Of a DNA stretch of 64,000 nt, positions 24,566 through 34,981 are shown one piece after another; positions within the stretch are counted from its first letter, which is position 1; every line of letters begins with the position of its first letter. The stretch lies in contig CM043700.1 in assembly GCA_023935145.1 (NCBI GenBank), positions 33,761,456 to 33,825,455 of the forward strand, given 5' to 3'. This DNA comes from Bretschneidera sinensis (Eukaryota > Streptophyta > Magnoliopsida > Brassicales > Akaniaceae). Both the position numbers and the translations under genes were made by a program. The notes beneath the pieces are model-generated. The model made no database searches, was not told the DNA's origin, and saw only the letters and a program-made list of their open reading frames with translations.

Positions 24566-26431
24566 CAGTGACGGAGCCAGGATTTTAGTTTAGATGGGCA
24601 AGAACATCGTAAGAAAAGAAACTAAGTACACCGCAAGTAGTAATAAACTTAAAATAAATAAAAGGGCATAGCTTTAGCCTATAAATTGACAAACTAAAGA
24701 ATATATCATTGTTAAAAAAACTCTCACGTACTTGTTGCACCTAAAAATATTTTATTCAGTTGCCCTTGACAACTTCCATATTTTGCAATCGCTGCATGAT
24801 TATATGCATTATTGTAAGCACCAACATGATTAGCTATTTTTTCTTTCTTTTTTCTTTCCAATTTTTAGATACTTTGGTAGCAAAGATTACTCTCACTTAT
24901 CAGTTATCATTAAAAAAAAGAGCAAAAGATTCTTCTCCTGCTTGATTTCTTGTTTCAAGTCTAACGAACTAGCATGCTCTTTAAGTCACTCTAAATTAAA
25001 ACGACGCACTGTGTTTACAATTTACTTTTAAAAAATGTAATAAGTTGGTTGGCACGACTCCTTTTGTAAGTGTGAGTCTCGTTTAGAGTTTTTCATAATT
25101 TCAAATAACTACAAAATCATATTTGTGTAGTGAAATTAGAATAATAAAAAAAACTAACTTAATACGTAAATAATTACTATAACTATAACAACATGTTTGT
25201 TTCGTGGAATTAAATTAGGTGGAATAGAATTGTGATTCCACAACAAATAAAATTAAAGCGGAAGAGAATGCGATTCCACTATTGCGTTTGGTTGTACATG
25301 TAGAATAGCTAATTTTATTCCATTTACAAAGTTAGGTTGGATGGAATAGAATACTGAAATTGTGGTGGAATCTATTGTAAATGACAAGAATATCCTTGGT
25401 ATTCAAAATAGACAAAAAATGAATAAAAATTCTTTTAGACTAATATTTTTTAAACATTTTATGTGTTTTATATAATATTATTTTATATCTATTTAACTAT
25501 TATCTTTTTAGTCTATTTATAATTTTTCCTTAGTCCTTACATAATATTGATTGGTATGTTTTTATTCTTTTCTTTGATAGGGAAAAGAATATTAAAAAAA
25601 AAACATTCTTACATCTTGGAAGAATATTAATAAGGTACCATTCACCTAGACAATGTTCATATATTAATAAATATTAGATAATGTCCATTAAAGGTGATAA
25701 ATTATCATGGTAGAGTAAAATTGGAATATAAACTTTTATGTGAGGACATTTTAGTCGCAACGGGAACAAAACCTATTCCATATGGTGGTGGAATAGAAAA
25801 TGGCACCTCTCCCCGTGCCATTTGCTATGGGATTGTCATTGAATTGCAATCCGGACTATTTTATCCAATCAAACAAGTGAATTGGTAAGATATGTGGAAT
25901 TGGGGTTACCTCAACTAAATGGACTGTAATAAAATTAACTATAATTAGAAAATTATCAAATATTATTTAATTGTTAGTGTGCTCATTGAAAAAGAAAAAA
26001 AAAAAAAACTATCCTAAGACTTACTCACAAACTTAATCTGTTAATCAAACTTGATAGATTATATAAATAGTATAAAAGATATTAATAGAAATTCAACTAT
26101 TTACAAATTGATAATTTTTTAGTTCTAGTAACTTTTTGATAACTTATTAAAGATTCACACACACACCGGAAGAGGGAGGTGAAATGGTAACATATAAGTG
26201 ACAACATATTCTGCTATGCCAGTTTAAAAAAAGTACTCTTAATCCTAATAATTTAATTTTAGAAAAAAATTAAAATCATTGTGTCAATGTTAATAATAAA
26301 AAATGAATAATCAAGCACACCAGAAAGATAGATATGAAAATATTAAAAAGTAAAATGCAAATATATATATGTCAAAAAGTTTAGAAAACTTCAGGAGGGG
26401 GGCATCTCGATCCCCCTTCCCTCCACCCTTG
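24566..26431. mobile_element. hAT-like element nested in the MULE left arm, 8-bp TSD
   Basis: Flanked by GTTAGGTC (24558-24565) and GTTAGATC (26432-26439), an 8-bp duplication with one mismatch. The intact right MULE arm shows the uninterrupted site. The left end CAGTGACGGAGCCAGG loosely mirrors the complement of the right end CCTTCCCTCCACCCTTG. No transposase remains. Confidence 0.68.
25190..25885. mobile_element. MITE-like element nested in the hAT-like element
   Basis: It starts near ACATGTTTGTTTCGTGGAATT and ends near TCCAATCAAACAAGTG, imperfectly inverted. Internal 'tggaatagaat' and 'gcgattcca' words repeat in both orientations. This makes a third nesting level. Boundaries are approximate. 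Confidence 0.4.
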
Positions 26432-26514
26432 GTTAGATCGAAAGTATAATTACATCTCTTAATTTTTAAAATCCTACACTTTCACCCTTACCGTTAGGAA
26501 TCTGTTAATCAGAC

Positions 26515-26533
26515 CTTTTTTTTTATACAAGTA
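26515..26533 (-). mobile_element. 19-nt A-tailed micro-insertion with 11-bp target duplication
   Basis: C, nine T and ATACAAGTA sit between exact copies of GTTAATCAGAC (26504-26514 and 26534-26544). The reverse complement is an A-tailed end, TACTTGTAT plus nine A. The other MULE arm lacks the insert at the matching place. Confidence 0.65.
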
Positions 26534-27606
26534 GTTAATCAGACGTTAGAAAACGCTTATGTCATTTTCAAAAATGGTATCAATAGATGGGCACGTATGA
26601 AAAATTTATGTAAATACAGACATGCCGCTTTTTCTAACAGTTGCACCACTAAAGATTTTTTTTCAAATTTAATCTTATGCCTTAAGTATCTCTCAATTCC
26701 CAAAACCATAGCCACCCAAAAGAATCCTAATACACCCCCCAGTCAACCCAAGAACAACCCAATCCTGTCACAGATCTAGCCACAACTACAGACAACCCAA
26801 TCACCCTTTTTTTTGTCTTTTATTCTCAATAACATGAAGTTCACAAAGGCTGTTAGAGTGAGGTGTTGTCTTGTGTTGGTTTTGAGAAAGATTCTCTATA
26901 TTTGCTTAATCAGGTCTCGCTTTCTCTTTCTCAGACTCTAGCTCATCTATTTTTTTCTTGCTATTATTTTTACAGATTTGAATTTATGCAAAAGCATTGA
27001 GTCAGGTCAAGACCCACTAATATTGATTCCACATGCCCCCCACCACCATCTCTATCTCTTTCATTTTCATTCAATTTTTTTGGTAAAAGATTTACAGGGC
27101 AAAAGAAATTTTCACAAAGGGAGATGAAGGTGGTTATGGCAGCTAGGTGGGTGATTGGGTGAGGGAGAAAATTGAATGAAAAGAGAGAAAATTGAAGATG
27201 TATGGATTACTGTCAGCATTTTTAAAGTCTGACTAACAGATTACTGTCAGCAGGGATGAAAATGTATGGTTTTAAAAATGAAGGGTTGTAACTGTAATTT
27301 CGACCTAACCTCAGGGATAGAAAAGTAAATTGCCCTTATAGAAATCCATTGGAATTGCAAAAGAGAATGCAATCTTTTTTAGGAAGGTATTAGCAAAATC
27401 CTTCTCTTATGATTTGTGAGCCTCACGGGAAACCTTCTGCTGCATTAACATAATTCATGAAGTGTAATTCCTTGCTTCTGTTGTGGTGCAGCACTTTGTT
27501 GATTACTTAAGTTCGTTTATTTCTACAGGCGCAGAAAGCAGAAAGGGATGCTACAGCTCTAAAGGGTTCCATGAGAAAAAGAATGGAGTTCCTTGATTTT
27601 GATTGA

Positions 27607-29044
27607 TGGATCCTACCATTTTGCTTAACGTTCATGCTGTGTTTGCAAATTTTAGAGCAGTGGTGACACACAAATGGGAGAAAGAAGGATAAAGCCCAAT
27701 AGATTCTTGCTATCTCTATCTCACTGGAGTTGCTATAGCTTCAGAAGACTTAAATCTACTGGAAGTATGGGGACAGGAATTTGGGTTTCAGCCCTCTTAG
27801 AGATGGCAATGATAATTTTCTTGTGCATCTGTAACATGTGGCAGTTTATATGTGCAATACTTACGGCTAGGATTTTCAGTTTCAGTTCAGGTTTTTATTT
27901 ATTTATTTTTGATTATACCAAAACCGATGTTTAATCTCTCCATTCAGTTCTCTCCTCGTTTCAGGCTTTTTTGTTTTTTTATTTCCTATGCTGAAAACCA
28001 ATTTTTAAAATTTCTGTGGGTTGTTGCTTTGGTGCCTCATTTTATAATGGCACAATCATTTGTAATGTGTTTTTGTTTTTGTATTTTTAATGTTAATTTC
28101 AAGACATTTGTAATGTGTGTTTTTTTTTGTTTCTATAAAGCTGATAATCGCTTCGCCCTGTGCAATCACAGCATGCTTACACTTGTGGTCGAAGATTATG
28201 TTTTTTTTGTTCTTTTTAGTTTCTCCACAGAAAACATAGCTGTTCATGGGTTCAATGGAAGTTAATAAATGCTTTTTGGTTTGTACCACTCTTCAAATAC
28301 TAAAATCTGCACAGATGGATGAGTTATATATTTAATGATTTTAGCAACGAGTTTATGATATTTAATTCAACTGGGTCTCTTAAATATGTCATCCTTCTCA
28401 TCATAATAACAATTGGATGTTATACTTTGCATCTCTCAGCGGGAGAATTGCTGACCAATAATTTGTTTCAGAAATGCGGGCCGGAAGCTTTCTAGTCTAA
28501 GATTGCATTTCGTATAACGAGCAGTCATCTGTCTCAATGGTTGTTGCACAAAATCAAATTTATTTGGACGCTTTATGGTTTTGAAGTCATATCTTTATCG
28601 AAATCTCTTTTATGAAGAAAAAAAATATGCAAGTTTATAAACATTTGAAGTAAATTAGATCATCGTTGTAAATAAAAAAAAAAAAAATTGCATTTCTTAG
28701 ATTGTAGCAGCCTGCAGGGCAAACCTATTGGTTTTGCCAAGTCCTTGTAAAAATATTTCAGGGCTGTTGCTGAATCCAATCAAATCAATAGCTGGTTCAA
28801 GTGGGAAAACAAGACATGGAACAGGCACAAAAAGTGAGGAGGATATATTGATACTCAGTTATACATCAACATAGAATTGAAGAGTTTTCTTGACATAAAC
28901 TGGATCATCTAATATGCCTCTGCATGAAGTTCACATGTAAAATTTTAACATAGTGCTCAAGGACTCGAGAGCCACAAAATACAAGAACAACATAATCAAT
29001 ACTTCCGGCTCGGAATTTCTATAATGCTAATGATAGACCTCTCT
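27607..29044. other. Convergent 3' flanks of LSM1 (+) and the cupin gene (-)
   Basis: T-rich DNA with an AATAAA-like signal near 28264 that could end the LSM1 transcript. The ORFs at 27674-28265 are hydrophobic chance frames. No gene seen. Confidence 0.5.
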
Positions 29045-31953
29045 TCAATCAGGGAAGGTAAGTAAAGAAATGAGAGACTCATAATTGGGGAAACGTGAAA
29101 TGAGCTCAGAGCGTTTTGCTAGCTCAAAGTCCTCAAACTGAAAAGCAGGAGCGCAAGTGCATCCCACAAGGGAGTAGTGGCTCTCTGCATCTCTGGGCGG
29201 AGCTATGACCACAGTCCCATCTGGGGAAATGTCAATGTCTTTTGTAGGATAAGAACCAAACCACACGTTTGGAGCAACTGTATACTGTGGCTGCTGATTA
29301 TCTCCAAGCAGATCAGGCCCAACGCATGTCAATTTGATTTGGCCATTGTTCTCATTCAATTCCAATATCTGAAAGAACATATGTAGAGTTGGAAAGACAA
29401 AATATCAGAAAAAATGGGCAATGCTTATTGGAGGCGGAGAAAGTTCTGAAGATTAAAGAATTTCAGCTTCATACAAAGTCAATTTTTATTAATAATTTGT
29501 TTTAAGCAGAATATATAACTGATGCATAAGGCATGTTCCCCCCTAGATTTTTTACACTCAAAAATTGGATAGTCACTAGTACCTTAATGCTACTCCGACT
29601 TTTTCCATGTTTGGTGACTCTTCTGTCATATAACCAATCCCAAGCCCAGGTAAGAGGTTGGGCTGTGGTGAGTAGATGGGCAATGAATTCACCTCACGGG
29701 TCATGGACATGCAATGAAATGGCATGAAACCTAGAGCTACCCAACCCTAACATAGTTCATCAGCCAAGAAGACCAATCAATGAACCACTAATGAGAGATT
29801 TAATTTACGGTGCTTCATGAATAAGAGAAAGAAAGGTTGAAAGTGGACAATTATTAAAGCCAAAAGGGAAAAAGATGGACATAATATAAAAGAAAGTATG
29901 ACCCTTTTATTTCCTTTTCACATAAATGACTTTATGTACTGATGAGCTTCTAAGAATTGATATCCCTAGTAGACAAAATATACACAAAAAGATAGTTTAC
30001 AAAGGCACAACGAATTATGAAACAAGTGGCTGTATGTAAGCAACCTTCAGTAAGGCTTCATCATATCTAGTTAAATTATTCATATCCATAAGTATACATT
30101 ATAGCTAAGGATAATTTTGTGCATAGCCCAAGCAATGAACAACTTAAAACACTATAATTGAAATATTAACATCCGAAAAGTTCATTTAGCCAATGGTTAA
30201 AGAATCCTAACATTCCTCTGATCCTCACATAAAAAATAAAAAAAAAACAATTCTAACCTAACTTGAGAAAGCTGATTAGATGATGCACACTAGTCTTATC
30301 TACCAGAGTTGAGTCAGGACCAATTTACCGTTATAGGTTCTCCCAAATAAAAATGCCAAGTCTCTGCACATGGTATACGATGGAGACGTGACACACTCCC
30401 AGATGGAAGCAAGAAGTAAATACAAGAGCTGACAGCACGATCAACCTTGTCTGCAAAGAAGCTACAGATCAGATCGTAGAAGTAAATATTAAATGTTAAT
30501 TTACCAAAGAATCTGAAAGAACACAGCTTAAGTTGAATTTAAAATTTTGCATCTTAGAGGCTTAGAGTGAATAGTTGTTCAATGTTATTCATTTTTATCC
30601 AAATTACAACTCTTCAAGGAATAAAGAAAAATAACACAATCAAATTATGTCCCTACACTTCCTCAAAACTTCAAAGTCTAACCAAACATATTGGTTTCGA
30701 AATTTAAACTTGATCACATGAATGGTTCAGCTATGGAATCAACACGTATGACTCAGATTGCAAAGTTATTATGAAACAGCATACGATTCAAAACATAAGA
30801 CTCTTGTTGAACCTATAAATCAGAGAAACGCCCATAAGTTATCAGCACCATTCCCTGCTTAACTACATCAGTTCAATTCTTTTGAGAAAAATACCACATT
30901 GTTTATGATTTAATTAAATTAAAAGAAAACAGGATATTAAAGAAGGAATACATTAAGGTAAAATTGCTAATAGGTAGATAAGACTCGGTCAGCATCAGAT
31001 TGTTCAGTATTGGATTCTTTTTGAAACTCCGATTGAGAAGAACTCAAAAGGTGGGTGTCAACTAGCTTAGTTGGTAGCGATTCTTGTCATTGCATAAGAG
31101 ATGAAAGATCAAACACTACACATACTAAGAATAAGAGGGATAAGAGATGGGAGAAGGTTCCTGCCCTTTTTTTTAAAAAAAAGAAAAAGAAAATCAAAAG
31201 CTTTGGTTTGACATATGGTGCATACTATAGTCACTCAGATCATGCCTCACTTCTACATTATATGGTAAAATGATAAGATTGGTGATATTTTTTCGTTTAC
31301 CCCCGAATGTATTTTTTTGCCACAGGATGTTAGACATACTCACTTTCAAGTGAGTCAATGTAGAAATATGTTAGTACTATTTATTTCATTCAAACTAATT
31401 CAAATCCATCAATACGAATAGAAATCGTACAGAGGATACTGAATTGCGCAAGGTAATCAACCCTCAAAGACCCCTAATTTTATGCAGTATCAGGCGCAGC
31501 CTTAATTTTAAGTGAATCAACTTACGGTACCCTTCAAATCAATTCTAGAGAAGCACCCAAATAAAGAAAGAAAAGAAGGGAACTTAAAAATGATTGTGAT
31601 TGGAGTTTACAGATTCAAATAGTAAGGAATACATCAAAAGATCAAGAACCAGATCGCATAGAAAAGGTACATGCTACAGTTAGATACTGGGATCTAACTA
31701 AACAACCATAAAACTTAAATCATGCAAAACAATATTGAATACCCAGATAAGTAGATTGCATTGAGATATTCATTAAAGAAAATAAATATATTTTATTGAG
31801 AATTAAAAGGGGAAAAAAAAGAAACTTACAATCAGAGGGAAGTTGAGATTTGGAGAGAAGGACGGAAGAGTCCCTGAAAGTTTCAGAGTAAAACCCGCCT
31901 TCTGGGTGGGCCTTCAAGTTCAATTTCGTTGCAATCTCTGTTGCTGCAGCCAT
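29045..31953 (-). CDS. DUF985/Cupin_5 family protein, 189 aa, three exons
   Basis: Exons in transcript order: 31953-31830, 30450-30329 and 29368-29045; GT-AG borders and phases agree. The product starts M-A-A-A-T-E-I-A-T-K-L-N-L-K-A-H-P-E-G-G-F-Y-S-E-T-F-R. Exon 2 carries S-S-C-I-Y-F-L-L and R-L-H-R-I-P-C-A-E-T-W-H-F-Y-L-G-E-P (cupin metal-site histidines and Glu). Exon 3 has P-D-L-L-G-D-N-Q-Q-P-Q-Y-T-V-A-P-N-V-W-F-G-S and the terminal V-G-C-T-C-A-P-A-F-Q-F-E-D-F-E-L-A motif of DUF985. The fold is a beta-barrel cupin; no biochemical role is established to my knowledge. From memory the Arabidopsis homologue At1g19130 lies between LSM1A and COQ9, matching this order. Intron 1 holds a SINE. The gene looks intact. 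Confidence 0.93.
31050..31265 (+). mobile_element. tRNA-derived SINE in cupin gene intron 1
   Basis: TAGCTTAGTTGG at 31063-31074 fits the pol III A box consensus TRGCNNAGYNGG exactly. A B-box-like AGATCAAACAC lies about 31 nt downstream (31106-31116). The 3' end and target duplication are not resolved. Confidence 0.6.
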
Positions 31954-32551
31954 TGTCTTGATGATTGATGATGCCGTTCAATTCTCTCAGATATATTAGT
32001 CGTAGTTGTTAATGTATCTGTTGCAAGGGAGGACTTTTAAACATTTGCGTGGACTAGTTGGTAAAACGCGGAAAGCACCAAACCGAACAAAGAGCTCCAC
32101 GTGGTTGTAGCCCATTAACACTTTAGCAGCTGGGTATGTTAGTGTTGCTATAGTTTGTTGTCAAGTCTCACCCTCCAACCTTTTCTTAGTTTTCTGCTTT
32201 GAGCAGTGCTGGCGGAGAAAGAAAATAACCATTCATTTCAAATTATTACTCATCTCAACTTATCAACAATAAGAATTTCAAACGTTAAAGTGGTAAACAG
32301 TTAAAATGATCACTTATTAATAAAGATTTTACAGATATTACTCTGTTAATAGTTCACTTGAGGATGTTTACAAATATGTGACTATTTTGGAGGTTTTGTT
32401 ATATTTGCTTTTCTGCTTTTATAACTGCTAGCATGTAAAGAAGAGTATGATACTACTCTGCTTTACAAACCAATAGCATTTGATGCCTATGTATGTTACA
32501 TGTAATTGATCTTATTTATTTATTTATTGATAATAAATATTAATTTATAAC
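31954..32551. other. Upstream region of the cupin gene, up to the retrotransposon block
   Basis: Presumably contains the cupin promoter. No gene is visible. It ends with TTTATAAC (32544-32551), the left direct repeat flanking the Tat element. Confidence 0.5.
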
Positions 32552-32913
32552 TGTTGATATCGAAAATCTGTCAGAAAACTGATCGGTTGAGAAGCGATAT
32601 ATGCCCACACGAAACAAGGAAAACCTAGAAGTTGTTGGAGATTCGGTCCTTTGGGGATTCTTCGATGCTTAAATTAGAATAGGTTTTTTTTTGAAAATAT
32701 GGAGAATCAGATTGAATAGAGAGCTGTGTATATGTGAGTTGAATGTATCTTTTGATTTGTGGGAGCCCTTTTTATAGTGTGTTGGAGCATAATCCAATTA
32801 GGAGAATGGTTTTAGTGTTGTGATAAAAATAATATTCTCACAGATAGGATTGAAGTTATCTGTAAGTTGAATTTAAACGAGAACTTATCTATAGGTTGGA
32901 GTGGCAGAGGGTA
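32552..32913 (-). repeat. Tat 3' LTR, left piece
   Basis: Aligns to the right LTR (52992-53371): shared 'gaaaactgatcgg', 'gggagccc', 'ttatagtgtgtt'. It is interrupted at GGGTA (32909-32913), the target of the Tekay insertion, and resumes at 41807. Confidence 0.85.
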
Positions 32914-32923
32914 TGTAATACCC

Positions 32924-32954
<31 letters not shown>

Positions 32955-32999
32955 TTTGGTGTGAATAGTAAAATTCGGTGGTCAACAGAGTTTCAAAGA

Positions 33000-33155
33000 A
33001 AGAATAGTGAAAGGTGAAGGTGAAAAGTGAAAAGTGAAAGGTGCAGGTGAAAAGTGAAAGATGAAAGTGAAAGGTGAAGGTGAAAAGTGAAAGGTGAAGG
33101 TGAAAAGTGAAAAGTGAAAGGTGCAGGTGAAAAGTGAAAGGTGAAAGTGAAAAAA
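33000..33155 (+). repeat. Purine-rich minisatellite in the Tekay 5' LTR
   Basis: Irregular tandem copies of GTGAAAGGTGAAG / GTGAAAAGTGAAAAG words. The matching array in the 3' LTR (about 39980-40063) is roughly 70 bp shorter, so the two LTR copies have diverged in length since insertion. Confidence 0.85.
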
Positions 33156-34050
33156 AAAAAAATTGAAGCTGCTGATTTAAGTTGATGTTGCCTCGCTCGT
33201 GGATATGGTAGAAGGAGAGCTGCTTAAGTTTTTCAGTCCAGGTTTTTATGGTTCTAAAGGAATTTCGTTCATCTGTTTTCTCAAATCACTTGAGAGTTTA
33301 AAGAAAGGTTGAGGGAGCAAAATTTTGAAGAGATTTTCGGAAATATTTTATAGAGAATTACGAGAAGCTATCAGAATAGCAAAAGGTAATAAGGTAATGT
33401 TTATTTTAAAATTTTAGCATTTATGAAAATTCCAGGAAGCTAAAGTGGAAATTTTCAAAATGTGTAGTTTATGAAGAAATGAATAAATAATTAGAAATTT
33501 AATTCAAATATTGTGTCAGGTGTCGGTGGTCAACGATCGGGGGAAATTTCGGAGAAGAACGAGAAAGGCAAGGAGGTGGTCCACGTGTAGCTTTAAGTAC
33601 TACGTGGTGAGTTGGATTTACTTTAAGTAGTCTAAATAAAAAAATTAATTATTTAGTGATAATATTAAATTTAATTATTAAAGTATGTTTGGGTGATAGA
33701 TGAAAAATTGATTTATGAGTATGATAGGAAATTTGGACATGTAGAAATATTTTTCAGTGAGAAGTGATATTTTTGGAAATAATAAGTTATTTGACCATAA
33801 AAGAGATAAATAAATTATTGATGAGTTATAATTATGTTTTAACACGAATTATGATGAGATGAAATTTCGTGAATCTTGACAAGTTTTGATGGGTGATTTG
33901 ATGTGATTTGGGATGAGATGAATTTTTGAGAATAATGAGGTTAGCCAATTTTAAATATTTTGAATTTATATGTTGTTTTTTTATATTGTTGTTTATATGC
34001 GTATTTCATATCATTGTTCATATGCATATGCATTAAATGAAAAGAAAAGA

Positions 34051-34206
34051 ACCGAGAAGGCAGCCGGTCTAATGAAATAATCGTGACAGCCGGTATATGC
34101 TGGAATGAAAAGTGAAAACCGTGACAGCCGGTATATGCTGGAATTAATCGGGAAGGCAGCCGGTCTGACGAGAATAAAAAAAAAAAACCGGGAGGGCAGC
34201 CGGTCT
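34051..34206 (+). repeat. Interspersed short-repeat module in Tekay LTR
   Basis: Copies of CCGGGAAGGCAGCCGGTCT alternate with CCGTGACAGCCGGTATATGCT; each contains a self-complementary CCGG/CCGG or CAGC...GCTG core. The same module is at 40956-41137 (with one extra unit) and, inverted, at about 47430-47585 in the solo LTR. Confidence 0.8.
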
Positions 34207-34882
34207 AAGATAATAACAACCTGTCGACAGGTGGGAAGACGTTCCCATCATAATCATTCATTCATGACATCGGATTTAATTATTGCTTGCATTATTGAAA
34301 TGCTGATGTGTGGTGTATGATGGTGAATTTATTTAGAGATAGATGAGTCTCTTAGAGAGAGACAATTACCATGAGAAAATGAGAAGGATATAAATATAAA
34401 TATATATATATGGGAATTATTTAATTGTTAGATATTTATGCTATTATCTAGTTATAGGTGAAATAAATGATTAAATATGAATGGGTTATTTATGAGATTA
34501 GAATACTTTTAGTAAATTTAATTCACTGAGCTTGTGAAGCTCATCCCCCCATTGTACAATGATTTCAGGTAACAATCAGGTCAAGTAGTTGGTGGGTCCC
34601 AGCTCAGACAGAATAAAATTCTGTAACCATGTACGTGTCCATATCCTCAGACTAGTGTGAAAAAAAAATAAATATTTGTAAATATTCATGCATCTTATGT
34701 TGTAAATTATATGTAAATTAATGTCAGATTTATATACCTCCCTTGTTGAGGTTGATAATGAACTTTTTGTTAGTATTATTATTATTATTATTTTTTGGTT
34801 GCATATATGTGTCGTGCTGAGATTCTCAAAATGTGAGGACTTCGTTTCGGGGTGGCCAACCCGGGATGGGTCGTTACAATTT

Positions 34883-34894
34883 TGGTATCAGAGC
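34883..34894 (+). promoter_or_regulatory. Primer-binding site, tRNA-iMet type
   Basis: TGGTATCAGAGC, four bases after the 5' LTR, matches the complement of the plant initiator tRNA-Met 3' end. Confidence 0.92.
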
Positions 34895-34981
34895 ATTAGG
34901 TTTTAAGATTTTGTAGACTGCATGAGAACCTAAAAAGTGGAAGATCTAAATAAATAATATTCTTAAATGTAGAGTCTGAGG

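Larger units (their letters stand above)
24534..27335. mobile_element. Mutator-like (MULE) non-autonomous element in LSM1 intron 4, 9-bp TSD
   Basis: Exact 9-bp direct repeats TTATAGAAA (24525-24533 and 27336-27344) flank the element, the size typical of MULEs. Terminal inverted repeats GGGTAATTT...TCCCTGAGGTTAGGTC and the complement of GACCTAACCTCAGGGA...AAATTGCCC extend for about 100 bp once a nested insertion (24566-26431) is removed from the left arm. The remaining body is about 0.94 kb and non-coding. Confidence 0.88.
22448..27606 (+). pseudogene. LSM1: LSM1 locus (five exons) lacking its ATG and carrying a +1 frameshift
   Basis: LSM1 belongs to the cytoplasmic LSM1-7 ring that promotes mRNA decapping and decay. 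Exons: 22448-22508, 23675-23743, 23834-23950, 24047-24109 and 27529-27606. The encoded order matches the family: S-W-A-G-P-D-D, then L-L-Q-D-G-R-K-L-M-G-L-L-R-S-F-D-Q-F (Sm1), then E-R-V-I-V-G-D and G-L-Y-V-I-R-G-E-N-V-V-L-I-G-E-L (Sm2), ending M-R-K-R-M-E-F-L-D-F-D. Two defects are visible. The expected start codon reads ATC at 22448, with an in-frame stop at 22415-22417 and no ATG between. A seven-T run at 23882-23888, where six would keep frame, shifts exon 3. Otherwise splice sites and about 128 codons are well preserved, so a recent pseudogene or base-call errors are both possible. Intron 4 (3.4 kb) holds nested transposons. Confidence 0.88.
32914..34878 (+). repeat. Tekay 5' LTR
   Basis: 1,965 bp, TG...CA. 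It differs from the 3' LTR by scattered substitutions and chiefly by a longer GTGAAAAGTGAAAGG-type array. It includes a poly-A run near 32932 and a module of GC-rich short repeats at 34051-34206. Confidence 0.95.

Noticed and set aside
27674..28265. Two overlapping ORFs downstream of LSM1
   Set aside because: Phe/Cys-rich translation of T-rich 3' flank; no start context or similarity.
34883..34894. TGGTATCAGAGC as part of a tRNA gene
   Set aside because: Only the primer-site segment is present, placed four bases after an LTR; no cloverleaf around it.
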